The notes under the pieces are model-generated. The model was not told the origin of the DNA. It worked only from the letters and a program-made list of their open reading frames with translations, and searched no databases. DNA of 51,643 nucleotides. Source: Sphaerisporangium melleum. GTDB lineage: Bacteria; Actinomycetota; Actinomycetes; Streptosporangiales; Streptosporangiaceae. The position numbers were made by a program, and so were the translations under genes. The stretch lies in the NCBI RefSeq assembly GCF_014646695.1, contig NZ_BMNT01000017.1, positions 35,941-87,583 of the forward strand. Direction: 5' to 3'. Shown here piece by piece: positions 42,837 to 50,774 of this stretch (position 1 is its first letter; each line of letters opens with the position of its first letter).

Positions 42837-43637
42837 TTAATGGACGTGGGTGCCCGAGCCTGCGACGATCCCCCCGGCTTCCGTCCCGCCCGTGCCCGGC
42901 CCCGCCGCGCCGCGGACGACGGCGGCGAACGCCTCGGCGAGGGGACGCCAGGTCGCCCGCAGCTCCTCCCCGGCCGCGACCACCTCGGCGTCCAGGCGGG
43001 CGGCGTCGAGGCCGTCCTCGGCGAGCCGGTCGGCGTTCGGCGCGGTCCAGGACAGGAAGATCTCCACGGACGCCTCGGGGTGGAACTGCACGCCCCAGGC
43101 CCGCTCCCCCAGCCGGTACGCCTGCGTCGGGTAGTCCGCCGCCGTCGCCAGGAGGACGGCTCCGGGCGGCGGGACGGTGACGGCGTCCTGGTGGTACTGC
43201 ACGGCGCGTGCGGTGAGCGGCAGCGCGGCGAACAGCGGGTCGCCCGCCGCGGCCGGCAGGAGCGAGATCGCACCCAGGCCGACCTCCGGCCCGGCCGTGC
43301 CCGGCTCGACCCGTCCGCCGCAGGCCAGCGCCATGAGCTGGGCGCCCAGGCAGATGCCGAGGGTGGGCAGGGACGTCTCGACCGCCCGCCGGAGCAGGGC
43401 CCGTGTGCCGGGCAGCCAGGGCGTTCCCTCGTCGTCCCACGCCGACGGCGCGCCACCGAGCACGATCAGCCCGTCCCACGGCCCTGCCGGCGCCGTCCCG
43501 CCGTCGAGGGACGGCAGCGGCTCACCCAGGTACGGCCGGACGACGTGGCAGGTCATCCCCGCCTCCGCCAGCCACCCGGCGAAGTATCCCAGGCCCGCCT
43601 CGGCCTCGTGCTCGACGATCAGGATGCGGTGCGTCAT
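42837..43637 (-). CDS. Class I glutamine amidotransferase
   Basis: 266 residues, single-domain GATase1. Nucleophile C96 in LGICLGAQLMALACGG; the catalytic His-Glu pair is in WGVQFHPEAS. GLIVLGGAPSAWDDEG is the oxyanion region. Such stand-alone proteins, often labelled GMP-synthase-like, supply ammonia or act as gamma-glutamyl hydrolases in polyamine breakdown; the partner cannot be told. ATG 43637 lies 6 bases after GATAAT on the minus strand, so the message is probably leaderless. It runs on toward glnE with 70 bases between, and may be co-expressed. Confidence 0.9.
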   Translation of the reverse strand: MTHRILIVEHEAEAGLGYFAGWLAEAGMTCHVVRPYLGEPLPSLDGGTAPAGPWDGLIVLGGAPSAWDDEGTPWLPGTRALLRRAVETSLPTLGICLGAQLMALACGGRVEPGTAGPEVGLGAISLLPAAAGDPLFAALPLTARAVQYHQDAVTVPPPGAVLLATAADYPTQAYRLGERAWGVQFHPEASVEIFLSWTAPNADRLAEDGLDAARLDAEVVAAGEELRATWRPLAEAFAAVVRGAAGPGTGGTEAGGIVAGSGTHVH

Positions 43638-44051
43638 GCCTCGATTATCCGGACTCCCGGGCGGTCGGCCACGAGGGGGCGCACGCCGGAGACGACCGGC
43701 GGCACGGGTCCGGGCTCGGGAAACACGTGGCAGGCCGGACGCGGCCGTAGGAAGCTGAGGGGGGAGGACGGGCACGGGAGGCGGGCACAGGGCGACAAAG
43801 CACGTGAACGTCAATGACCGTTACTAATGGGATCTATGGCATCAACGCCATATCCGCCGAGAATTCCCAGGGCGGGACCGAGAAGGATGTATATACGGTG
43901 CAGGTCGTGACGCCGATAATCCGCCGTCACGGCAGGCCAACCAATCCGACATATGCCCCATTATTGGACAGATTGCGCCCTACCGGGCGCGGTCCGCGGT
44001 GGCCTAGAGTTGCTGGGGTTGAGAATGACGATTTCCGCCGCGAGGAGTTAG
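43638..44051. other. 414-base intergenic region with AT-richer core and inverted repeat
   Basis: The part 43800-43970 is markedly less GC-rich than its surroundings. It holds TATGGC-ATCAAC-GCCATA (43835-43852, perfect 6-bp arms), a TATATAC element at about 43892, and TAGAGT at 44005-44010, a candidate -10 for the GrpE-like gene (ATG 44052 with GAGGAG). Consensus CIRCE (HrcA) or HAIR (HspR) elements were looked for and not found. A small open frame from 43814 runs into the GrpE-like gene and is not accepted. Confidence 0.5.
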
Positions 44052-44990
44052 ATGGCGCCTCCCCCTGAGAAGCCGCGCGAGCCCGCCCTCGGCGGCGCGA
44101 CGCCTCCCGCGCCATCGAAGGGGCAGGCGAGCGCCTCCCGCGAGCCCGTCAAGCCCGCGGAGTCCGCCGAGGCTTCGGAGCCCGCCGAGGCTTCGGAGCT
44201 CGCGGAGCTCGCGGAGCTCGCGCGCCGCGTCGCCGAGCTGACCCGTCGTCTGACCGCGCTCACCGAGGCGGCCGGGCGCGAGCACGAGCGGGCGGCCCAC
44301 AGGGAGCAGGTCATCGACCGCCTGCACGCCGAGAACCAGCAGCTCAGGCACGGCCTGCTCCAGGAGGCGCTGACCCCGGTCCGTGCGGGCCTGTACCGCC
44401 TGCACGACACCGTGGCCCGCGAGGCGGCCCGCTGGCAGGGGCCGGGATCACCTCCGCCCGAGCGGGCCGGTCCGCTGCTGTCGGCCATCGCCGACGAGGT
44501 CGCCGAGGTGCTCGGCCGCACGGGCGCCGAGCGCGCCGGGGTCAAGGCGGGCGACGCCTACGACCCCGCTCTGCACCGCCCGGCGGACACCCGCCCGGTG
44601 GAGCCGGGCTCGGACGGGACGGTCGTGGAGGTGCTGTCCGAGGCGTTCGCGATGGGCGATCGGGTGCTGCGCAAGGCGTCGGTCATCGTCGGCCGCGCCG
44701 CGCCCGAGGCCGGGGCGGAGAAGACCCGGGTGGAGAAAGCCCAGGTGGAAGAGTCCCGCGCCGGGGAGGCGACCGGGACGCAAGCCGGGGAGGGGGAGGA
44801 CGCGCGTTCACCGGCCCCGGCGAACCCAGAAAACCCGAAAAAAGCGAAAAAATCCGAAAGAGCGGCCGGCGGGGATGACCCGCGACCGCAGCGGAGCAAT
44901 CGAAAAGATGGCAAGGCGCACGACTCGCGCGCCGGGGGCGACGAGGCCACCGGACGTGCGGCCGGTGGCGCGCGAAAGGGGAGCGAGTAG
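44052..44990 (+). CDS. GrpE-like nucleotide exchange factor
   Basis: 312 residues. An Ala/Pro/Glu-rich N terminus (repeating ESAEASEPAEASEL) leads into a coiled coil at about 52-105 (LAELARRVAELTRRLTAL ... REQVIDRLHAENQQLRHGLL). A GrpE-like head follows (ALTPVRAGLYRLHDTVAREA, GTVVEVLSEAFAMGDRVLRKASVIVG). The tail (225-312) is charged and disordered. It differs from housekeeping GrpE in its long flanks and pairs with the Hsp70-like protein 4 bases downstream. Expected to drive ADP release from that specific partner. First gene of the GTPase island; a candidate -10 is at 44005. Confidence 0.82.
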   Translation: MAPPPEKPREPALGGATPPAPSKGQASASREPVKPAESAEASEPAEASELAELAELARRVAELTRRLTALTEAAGREHERAAHREQVIDRLHAENQQLRHGLLQEALTPVRAGLYRLHDTVAREAARWQGPGSPPPERAGPLLSAIADEVAEVLGRTGAERAGVKAGDAYDPALHRPADTRPVEPGSDGTVVEVLSEAFAMGDRVLRKASVIVGRAAPEAGAEKTRVEKAQVEESRAGEATGTQAGEGEDARSPAPANPENPKKAKKSERAAGGDDPRPQRSNRKDGKAHDSRAGGDEATGRAAGGARKGSE

Positions 44991-44994
44991 GCCG

Positions 44995-46578
44995 ATGGCA
45001 GTTCACGGGATCGACCTCGGTACGACGTATTCGTGTATCGCCTACGTCGATGACGTCGGCCGTCCGACCGTGCTGCGCAACCTGGAGGGCGCCGACACCA
45101 CCCCCTCGGTGGTGTTCTTCGAGTCTCCGGGCAACGTCGTGGTGGGCGCCACCGCCAAGGACAGCGCCGTCCTGCACCCCGACCTGGTCGTCAGCCGCGT
45201 CAAGCGCGACATGGGCCAGGACACCCCGCGCGTCCGGCACGGCCGCCCGTACACGCCCGAGGAGATCTCGGCGTTCATCCTGCGCAAGCTGGCCGACGAC
45301 GCCGCGACCGCCACCGGCGAGACGGTCGAGGAGGTCGTCATCACCGTCCCGGCGTACTTCGGCGCGGCCGAGCGGGACGCCACCAGGAAGGCCGGGCAGA
45401 TCGCCGGCCTGCAGGTCATCGACATCATCTCCGAGCCGATCGCCGCGGCCATCACCTACGGCGTGCTCAACCCCGACCAAGATCGCACGATCCTGGTGTA
45501 CGACCTCGGCGGCGGCACGTTCGACACCACGGTGATGCGCATCGAGGGCGGCGACATCGAGGTGGTCTGCACCGACGGCGACCACGAGCTGGGCGGCGCC
45601 GACTGGGACGACCGGCTGGCCGAGCACCTGGCCGAGCGGTTCCGGCAGGAGCACCCGGACGCCGGGGACCCACTGCTGGACAAGCACTCCGAGCAGCAGC
45701 TCCGCCGGGACGCCGAGGACCTCAAGAAGACCCTGTCCACCCGCGCCCAGCACACCGTCCGGGTCATGCACGAGGGCCGGGTCAGCACCGTGGAGCTGAC
45801 CCGCGCGGCCTTCGAGGAGCTCACCCGCGACCTGCTCGACCGCACCATCGAGATCACCCGGCGCACGATGGAGACCGCCGCGGGCAAGGGGGTCTCCTCC
45901 TACGACCACGTGGTGCTGGTCGGCGGCTCCACGAAGATGCCCACGGTGACCGAGACCCTGCAGAAGGAGTTCCAGCTCACCCCGCGCCTGCAGGACCCCG
46001 ATCTGGCCGTCGCCAAGGGCGCCGCGCTGTACGCCTTCGAGGAGACCTACCGGCGCCTGCTGCGGGCCGGTGAGCCCGCCAAGGCGCAGGAGATCGCGGC
46101 ACGGGCCGGGCTGACCGCCGAGCAGCAGGAGCAGATCGCCGGGCGGACGATCAAGACGGTCGCCTCGCGGGCGTTCGGCATCGTCGTCACCGACAAGGAG
46201 AGCCGCCGCCGCAGCGTCGAGCACCTGGTGCACGCCAACGACGCCCTGCCGGCCGGGGTGACCCAGGACTTCTACACCATCGACGCCGGGCAGACCGGGG
46301 TCACCGTCGAGGTCGTCGAGCAGGCCGGCACGGTGGAGTCCGACGACCCCGAGGACAACGGCCTGATCGCCGAGGGCGTGCTGAAGATCCCGCCGGGCAA
46401 GCCCGCCGGATGGCCGATCGAGGTGACCTTCGCCCTGGACGCCTCCGGCCTGCTCCAGGTCACCGCGCGCGAGCGCGAGACCGGCGAGGAGCTCGAGCTG
46501 CGCATCCAGATCGGCGGCATGTCCGAGGAGGACGTCGCCGAGTCGCGGGCCGCCCTGTCCCGCGTCCAGGTCAGCTAG
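44995..46578 (+). CDS. DnaK-like Hsp70 without C-terminal lid
   Basis: 527 residues. A complete Hsp70 ATPase domain: HGIDLGTTYSCIAYV, VVITVPAYFGAAERDATRKAGQ (VVITVPAYFGAAERDA), ISEPIAAAITYG, VYDLGGGTFDTTVM and VVLVGGSTKMPTV. A beta-sandwich substrate-binding part follows (SRAFGIVVTDKES ... EVTFALDASGLLQVTARE). It ends after about 80 residues of that domain, lacking the helical lid of canonical DnaK (about 610-640 residues). Operon position after a GrpE-like gene and before a GTPase marks it as a specialised chaperone. ATG 44995 is chosen; the ribosome site (GGGGAG) is somewhat distant at about 12 bases. Confidence 0.93.
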   Translation: MAVHGIDLGTTYSCIAYVDDVGRPTVLRNLEGADTTPSVVFFESPGNVVVGATAKDSAVLHPDLVVSRVKRDMGQDTPRVRHGRPYTPEEISAFILRKLADDAATATGETVEEVVITVPAYFGAAERDATRKAGQIAGLQVIDIISEPIAAAITYGVLNPDQDRTILVYDLGGGTFDTTVMRIEGGDIEVVCTDGDHELGGADWDDRLAEHLAERFRQEHPDAGDPLLDKHSEQQLRRDAEDLKKTLSTRAQHTVRVMHEGRVSTVELTRAAFEELTRDLLDRTIEITRRTMETAAGKGVSSYDHVVLVGGSTKMPTVTETLQKEFQLTPRLQDPDLAVAKGAALYAFEETYRRLLRAGEPAKAQEIAARAGLTAEQQEQIAGRTIKTVASRAFGIVVTDKESRRRSVEHLVHANDALPAGVTQDFYTIDAGQTGVTVEVVEQAGTVESDDPEDNGLIAEGVLKIPPGKPAGWPIEVTFALDASGLLQVTARERETGEELELRIQIGGMSEEDVAESRAALSRVQVS

Positions 46579-46590
46579 CCGGCCGGCCGC

Positions 46591-49470
46591 ATGGCGTTCG
46601 ACGAGCAGCGCTACACCCGGGAGGTGCTGGAGCCCGCGCGCGAGGCGGGCGGGCTCCCGCCGGAGGATCTTCGCGTCCGCTACCAGCTCGGTGAGTCGAT
46701 GACCGCCGCGGAGGTCGCCGAGACCGTCCGGCAGGTGCGCCAGTGCTGGCGGCGGGCCCGTGGCATGCTCAAGTACAAACGGCTGGCCGACCGGCTGGAG
46801 GCCGACCACGCCCGGTTCTCCCCCATCTTCTCGGCCGCCGCCGAGGGCGACCTCGGCCCGCTGCGCGACGCGCTCGGCGACTCCGAGCGCCGGGCGGCAC
46901 GCCGGCCGGCCGCGGCCGCTGGGCGGCTGGAGGACGCCGCGGGCCGCCTGCGGATGCTCTCCCCCGCGCTGCTGGCCACGATCGCCCGGTCGGGCGGGGT
47001 GAGCGTTGAGGAGGCCGTCCGGCTGGCCGCCGAGCGCGGCATCGAGGTCCGCGAGCCCGACCGGCTGCCCGAGTCCGCCCCCTATCCCGGCTTCGCGCAG
47101 GTGCGCGAGGCACTGGACGTGCTCGGCGCGCCGCACCTCGGCCGGTTCCTGTACGGCGCCCGGTGCGCCCGGATGCGGGTGCTCGACGGGTTCTCGGTGG
47201 CCGGCGGCGCGCCGATCGCCGACGCCGTGGCCGAGGTCGGCCGGCACTGGGCGGCGCGCTCGCGCGGCCCGTGGACGGTCGGCGCCGACACCGTGCTGGC
47301 GGCGCTGCGGGGCTCCGCCGACCCGGCGGCGCTGGTCCGGTACGACATCGTCGCCCGGCTGCGCGAGCGGGTCCGCGAGCACCCCTACGACGACACGCTG
47401 CTGCGGCACGCGACGACCGAGCTGGACCTCGACGAGGGCGACGCCCGCCGGCTGATCTTCGCGGTGCGCGGGGAGGGCGGTGTCGGCGGCGGCGCGTCGG
47501 CCCGGCTGCGCGAGCTGGTCGACGCCGGGGAGATCCATGCGGCGGCCGACTTCGCCGAGGCCCTGGAGCCCGGGGCGCTGACCGGCGAGGCCGCCGAGCT
47601 GGCCACCGAGGTGCGGGCCAGGCTCGCGCAGGCCGTACGGCTGCGTGAGCGGGCGCGCACCTCCCTGGACCCCGACGACGCCTGGCTCGCCGTGCGTGAC
47701 GCGCTGCGGCGCGTCCCCGACCTGCCCGGCGCCGCCGAGCTGCTCGCCCGGCTCGCCCCGCACCCCGCGCGCGCGGTGCGCGCCGCCGTCCAGGGCGAGG
47801 GGGTAAGCCTGGTGTGGCAGCCCTCACCGTCGCGGGCCGGGCGCATCGTCTACGACGTCTACCGGGACGGCATCCTGCTGGCCACCGCCGAGCGCCCCTC
47901 GGCGCGGGACGAGAGCCCGCCGGTGAACACCCCGGTCACCTACTGGGTGGTGGCCCGCAGGGACGAGGCGGTGGCCGGTCCCGCGCTCGCCGCCCCGGTG
48001 GTGGTGCGTCCCGAGCCGTCCGACCTGCGGCTGACCGCGGGCGACGGCGTGGTGTCCGGCCGCTGGACCCGCCCGGCCGACGCCGCCCGGGTGATCGTCA
48101 GCCGGGACGGGGCGCCGATCCCGGCCGGCGACACCGGGTTCCGCGACCCCGACGTGGTCAACGGCACGACCTACGGCTACACCGTCCAGGCCGTGTACGC
48201 CGACCCCGACGGCGAGGTCGTCACGCCGGGCGTGCGGCGCACGGTGACGCCGCTCGGCCGGCCGCGGCCGGTCACCGACTTCACCCTGCGTCCCGACCCG
48301 TCCGCCCCCGGCACGTTCGTGGTGCGGTACGAGGAGCCGGCCACCGGCGTGCTGGAGATCGTCGCGCTGGACGCGACGCCGCCCTGGCCGATGGGGACGA
48401 CGCTGCCGCTGGCCGAGCTGCGCGCGGCCACCCGTCCCGTCCCGTCGGCGCCCACCAAGGACGGCCAGTCCGTCCGGCCGGCCGGCGGCCAGAGCGTGTT
48501 GCTGGCGGTCACCGTGTCCGGCGAGCTGGCCACCGTCGGCACGCACGTGGAGCACGTCAACCTGGCCCCGCCGGCCCGGCTCACCGCTCAGCGGCGCGGC
48601 GTCACGGTGTACGTCGGCTTCGTCTGGCCGCCGGACGTGCCGGAGGTGGAGGTCCGCTGGAACGGCCGCGCCATGATCGTGAACGCCGCCGCGTACCGCG
48701 CCCAGGGTGGCGTGCGGCTGGACGTCCCCGAGGGCGAGCCGGTCACCGTCGAGGTCGCGCCCACGTCCCTGGTGCGCGGCGAACGGGTGCACGGCGCCCC
48801 GGTCGGCCTGCACCTGCCCGGCCGGGTCCCAGTGCGCTATGACCTGAGCCAGCAGGGGCCGGCGTGGAAACGCTCGGTCGTGGTCGAGGTCACCGCCGAC
48901 CGGCCCGTGCGGCTGCGCCGCCTGGCCCTGGTGCTCAAACCCGGGCACGTCCAGCCGAAGTCCGCCGACGACGGCATCCTGCTGGACGACTGGTTCGACC
49001 TCGACGTCCCCGCCCGGCTGACCGTTCCGGCCCCCCGGCAGGCCAAGCCGTACTGGCTGCGCTGCTTCGCCGAGGGAGCCGCCGAGACCGTTCCGGCGCG
49101 CGGCGCGCGCGAGACGGCCGGCGCCGGGCCGTACGGCCAGGACGCCGCGTCCGGCTCGTCCGGCAGCGGGGTGGCGGGCGCGTCCGGTGGCAGGGCGGGC
49201 CGATCCGGCGGCGGGGCGGGCGTGCCGGAGGGCGGCGGGGCCTTCGGCCCCGGCCCGACCTTCGGGCGGCCGGGCGGCTCGGAGGCGGCGCGCGGCGCGG
49301 GACGCGGGGCCGCGCGGGGTTCCGGCGAGCCGGGTGGGCATGCGACGGTGGACGGCGGGCGGGACGCCGGCCGTGGCCGGGCGGACGGCGGCGCGCCGGA
49401 CGCCGCCGCCGCGGTGAGCGGCGAGGTCACCCTGATCGATCCGCCGGTGCGGCGGATGAAGGTGGGATGA
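46591..49470 (+). CDS. Large scaffold protein with Fn3-like repeats, part of GTPase system
   Basis: 959 residues, no signal peptide or membrane helix. The N-terminal 400 residues are helical and Arg/Glu-rich (AAEVAETVRQVRQCWRRARG, LRERVREHPYDDTLLRHATTEL). From about 402 to 730 come beta-rich, Fn3-like modules: VSLVWQPSPSRAGRIVYDVY, PVTYWVVARRDEA, VVSGRWTRPADAARVIVS, TYGYTVQAVYADPDGEV, and TDFTLRPDPSAPGTFVV. About 750-830 is another beta domain ending PYWLRCFAEG. The tail 832-945 is Gly/Arg/Ala low complexity. ATG 46591 lies 12 bases after the Hsp70 stop. Function unknown; likely an adaptor within the complex. Fn3 call is by pattern only. Confidence 0.72.
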   Translation: MAFDEQRYTREVLEPAREAGGLPPEDLRVRYQLGESMTAAEVAETVRQVRQCWRRARGMLKYKRLADRLEADHARFSPIFSAAAEGDLGPLRDALGDSERRAARRPAAAAGRLEDAAGRLRMLSPALLATIARSGGVSVEEAVRLAAERGIEVREPDRLPESAPYPGFAQVREALDVLGAPHLGRFLYGARCARMRVLDGFSVAGGAPIADAVAEVGRHWAARSRGPWTVGADTVLAALRGSADPAALVRYDIVARLRERVREHPYDDTLLRHATTELDLDEGDARRLIFAVRGEGGVGGGASARLRELVDAGEIHAAADFAEALEPGALTGEAAELATEVRARLAQAVRLRERARTSLDPDDAWLAVRDALRRVPDLPGAAELLARLAPHPARAVRAAVQGEGVSLVWQPSPSRAGRIVYDVYRDGILLATAERPSARDESPPVNTPVTYWVVARRDEAVAGPALAAPVVVRPEPSDLRLTAGDGVVSGRWTRPADAARVIVSRDGAPIPAGDTGFRDPDVVNGTTYGYTVQAVYADPDGEVVTPGVRRTVTPLGRPRPVTDFTLRPDPSAPGTFVVRYEEPATGVLEIVALDATPPWPMGTTLPLAELRAATRPVPSAPTKDGQSVRPAGGQSVLLAVTVSGELATVGTHVEHVNLAPPARLTAQRRGVTVYVGFVWPPDVPEVEVRWNGRAMIVNAAAYRAQGGVRLDVPEGEPVTVEVAPTSLVRGERVHGAPVGLHLPGRVPVRYDLSQQGPAWKRSVVVEVTADRPVRLRRLALVLKPGHVQPKSADDGILLDDWFDLDVPARLTVPAPRQAKPYWLRCFAEGAAETVPARGARETAGAGPYGQDAASGSSGSGVAGASGGRAGRSGGGAGVPEGGGAFGPGPTFGRPGGSEAARGAGRGAARGSGEPGGHATVDGGRDAGRGRADGGAPDAAAAVSGEVTLIDPPVRRMKVG

Positions 49471-49473
49471 CCC

Positions 49474-50646
49474 ATGGAGATCACCTGTCCCTTCTGCTTC
49501 GCGCGGCTCGACCACAACCGCATCGCGTTCCGCTGCGCGGGCCGGGCCGGGCGGGGCGGCGGGTGCGAGGCGGAGCTGGACGAGATCCTGGCCGACTATC
49601 TCGGCTCGCCGGCCGCGGCGTCGCTGCCCCCGGTGTTCTCGGTGCGCCGTCCCGGGCGGCGGGCCGACTGCCCGCGCTGCGGCCGCTCCACCGGGTGGCG
49701 GGCCTGCCCCGAGTGCCACAACCGGCTGCCCGCCGAGTACTGCGCCAACCCGGGCAAGATCGTCGCGCTGGTCGGCGCCAAGGGGTCGGGCAAGAGCACC
49801 TATATCGCCGTCCTGCTGCACGAGCTGACCAACCGGGTCGGGGCCGAGCTGGACGCCTCGCTGGTCGCCTGCGACGACCGCACCATCGCCCGCTACAAGC
49901 AGGACTTCGCCCGCCCGCTGTACGGCGAGCAGCGGCTGCTCGCCACCACGCGCCCGGCCGCCACCGAGCCGCGCGACCCGCTGGTGTACCTGCTCACCCG
50001 CACGGTGCCCGGACGCCTGCGCTCGCGCACCATGTCGCTGACGCTCGTGCTCTTCGACACCGCCGGAGAGGACCTGCGCAGCCGCGAGTCCACCGAGACG
50101 CACCTGCGCTACCTCAACGCCGCCGACGCCATCATCTTCCTGGTGGACCCGCTGGAGCTGCCGGGGGCCAAGGCGTCGCTGAGCGGGATCGCCCAGGCCA
50201 GGAGCGGGGTCAACGCCGGCGACCCCGACAGCGACCCGATCAACGTCATCAGCCGGGTGACCGAGCTGCTGCGCGACCGCGCGGGCTCCGGCAGGCTCAA
50301 GGTGCCGGTGGCGGTGGCGCTCAGCAAGATCGACGCGTTGCAGGAGGGCATGGACGCCCAGTCGGCCCTGCACCGCGCCCGCACTCCGTCCGGGACGCTC
50401 GACCTGGACGACCGCGAGGCCGTGCACGAGCAGATCAGGGCGCTCCTCGACGAGTGGCAGGCCGGTATGGTCGACCGCTACCTGCGCCAGCACTTCACCG
50501 ACTTCGCGCTGTTCGGCCTGTCCGCCCTGGGCGGCGTCCCCGCCGCCGACGCCGTCGGCCCCGGCGGCATCCGCCCGTACCGCGTCGAGGACCCTCTGCT
50601 GTGGCTCCTGCACCGCTTCGGCATGCTCACCGGAGTGCGCCGTTGA
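49474..50646 (+). CDS. Zinc-ribbon TRAFAC-type GTPase (DO-GTPase-like)
   Basis: 390 residues. Two N-terminal zinc ribbons: CPFC at 5-8 with C21/C31, and CPRC (66-69) with CPEC (78-81). The GTPase follows: Walker A GAKGSGKST at 101-109, switch/Walker B LVLFDTAGEDLRSRES, and a base-recognition VALSKIDAL (SKxD in place of NKxD). It matches the double-GTPase-2/TRAFAC group found beside GAP1 proteins in actinomycete conflict systems. It starts 3 bases after the scaffold gene and is likely coupled to it. The zinc ribbons may bind nucleic acid or a partner. Confidence 0.87.
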   Translation: MEITCPFCFARLDHNRIAFRCAGRAGRGGGCEAELDEILADYLGSPAAASLPPVFSVRRPGRRADCPRCGRSTGWRACPECHNRLPAEYCANPGKIVALVGAKGSGKSTYIAVLLHELTNRVGAELDASLVACDDRTIARYKQDFARPLYGEQRLLATTRPAATEPRDPLVYLLTRTVPGRLRSRTMSLTLVLFDTAGEDLRSRESTETHLRYLNAADAIIFLVDPLELPGAKASLSGIAQARSGVNAGDPDSDPINVISRVTELLRDRAGSGRLKVPVAVALSKIDALQEGMDAQSALHRARTPSGTLDLDDREAVHEQIRALLDEWQAGMVDRYLRQHFTDFALFGLSALGGVPAADAVGPGGIRPYRVEDPLLWLLHRFGMLTGVRR

Positions 50647-50774
50647 CCCACGCACCCGACCCGCGCTCTCCCCTTCTCCCCTGCCCGGCCCGGCGGGGAG
50701 CCCGCGTCCGGCCGCCGCGAAACGCCGCGGGCCGTGCGGCCGCGGCGGCGACCGGCCGGCGGAGGTGAGGCACG

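Noticed and set aside
42791-42837. GlnR box upstream of glnE
   Set aside because: On the minus strand a GAAAC and weak partners occur, but the 6-base spacing and the four-part pattern are not met.
43638-44051. CIRCE or HAIR heat-shock operator for the GrpE/DnaK-like operon
   Set aside because: Neither TTAGCACTC-N9-GAGTGCTAA nor CTTGAGT-N7-ACTCAAG is present; only an unrelated short inverted repeat was found.
43814-44068. Possible 84-residue protein before the GrpE-like gene
   Set aside because: It has no ribosome site, overlaps the well-supported GrpE-like start and crosses the likely promoter region; composition looks non-coding.
44052-46578. Housekeeping dnaK-grpE heat-shock operon
   Set aside because: Gene order is grpE then dnaK, dnaJ and hspR are absent, the Hsp70 is short, and the next genes are a scaffold, a GTPase and GAP1.
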